Shown here in pieces: positions 63,680-64,000 of a stretch of DNA of 64,000 bases. Each line of letters begins with the position of its first letter. Position 1 is the first letter of the stretch. Source of the stretch: Perca fluviatilis (lineage: Eukaryota > Chordata > Actinopteri > Perciformes > Percidae); NCBI RefSeq assembly GCF_010015445.1, contig NC_053119.1, positions 21,475,050-21,539,049 on the forward strand. The letters run 5' to 3'. The translations under genes and the position numbers were made by a program. The notes beneath the pieces were generated by a model. The model saw only the letters and a list, made by a program, of their open reading frames with translations, had not been told where the DNA came from and made no database searches.

Positions 63680-64000
63680 GTACAACATGTGATAGCTCTA
63701 TCATTCTTTAGCATTTAGATGTTTAATGATCTGTTCTCGATTGTGTGGTTCTCCTCCTTGGTGCTGCAGTCCATGGCCATGCAAGTCAGGTGGACTGTAG
63801 ATTGTACATTTCCCTTATATTTTAATGAAAGTGTGCCTGCCGTAGTAGTCATTATACATACTTTACTGTGAGCCTTTTTTTTAATCCACATCTATGATTT
63901 CATGACACTCGTGAACCAATTATATGAAATGAACCAAAGATATTTTGTCCCCTGTCAGCTTGAGATTGAATTGCCCTTCTTAATGTCCTCTAAGGTATAA
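63680..64000 (+). other. cntn1 intron 6 (5' part)
   Basis: No exon recognised before the window ends. Confidence 0.75.

Overview
This window is vertebrate nuclear DNA, almost certainly from a teleost and probably a percomorph. The genes have short exons with GT-AG introns. Long introns are full of (CA)n/(GT)n microsatellites, small inverted-repeat (MITE-like) elements and a tRNA-derived SINE of kinds common in ray-finned fish. There are no bacterial operons, CRISPR arrays or phage genes. No novel system was found; the interest lies in gene structure, gene pairing and repeat architecture.

Two neural immunoglobulin-superfamily adhesion genes lie head to tail on the + strand. (1) Positions 512-10922 hold the 3' half of nrcam (L1 family). 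Ten constitutive exons encode part of fibronectin type III (FN3) domain 2, FN3 domains 3-5, the transmembrane helix and the cytoplasmic tail, which carries the ankyrin-binding FIGQY motif and ends in a PDZ-type SFV terminus. A possible extra 60-bp in-frame cassette exon lies at 4345-4404. The 5' half of the gene is upstream of the window. (2) Positions ~20340-63679 hold the 5' end of cntn1 (contactin-1). It consists of a probable GC-rich promoter and non-coding first exon near 20.2-20.44 kb, a ~31.6-kb first intron, a signal-peptide exon (52116-52170), a 39-bp microexon, two exons making Ig domain 1, and the first exon of Ig domain 2. The rest of the gene is beyond the right edge.

Layout: 1-511, upstream nrcam intron; 512-10922, nrcam exons and introns; 10923 to ~12.8 kb, probable nrcam 3' UTR; ~12.8-20.2 kb, intergenic, with a SINE, a palindromic MITE, other repeats and long CA/AT microsatellites; 20.2-20.44 kb, cntn1 promoter/exon 1; 20.44-52.04 kb, intron 1 with many repeats, a LINE ORF2 fragment and possible regulatory segments; 52.0-64.0 kb, the first coding exons of cntn1 separated by repeat-bearing introns.

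NrCAM and contactins are partners in axon-glia and axon-axon adhesion (established knowledge), so their adjacency is biologically suggestive. It also resembles the NFASC-CNTN2 and CHL1-CNTN6/CNTN4 pairs of mammals. Exon boundaries were placed by hand from splice consensus, reading-frame phase and recalled family sequence; all recorded phases join correctly.
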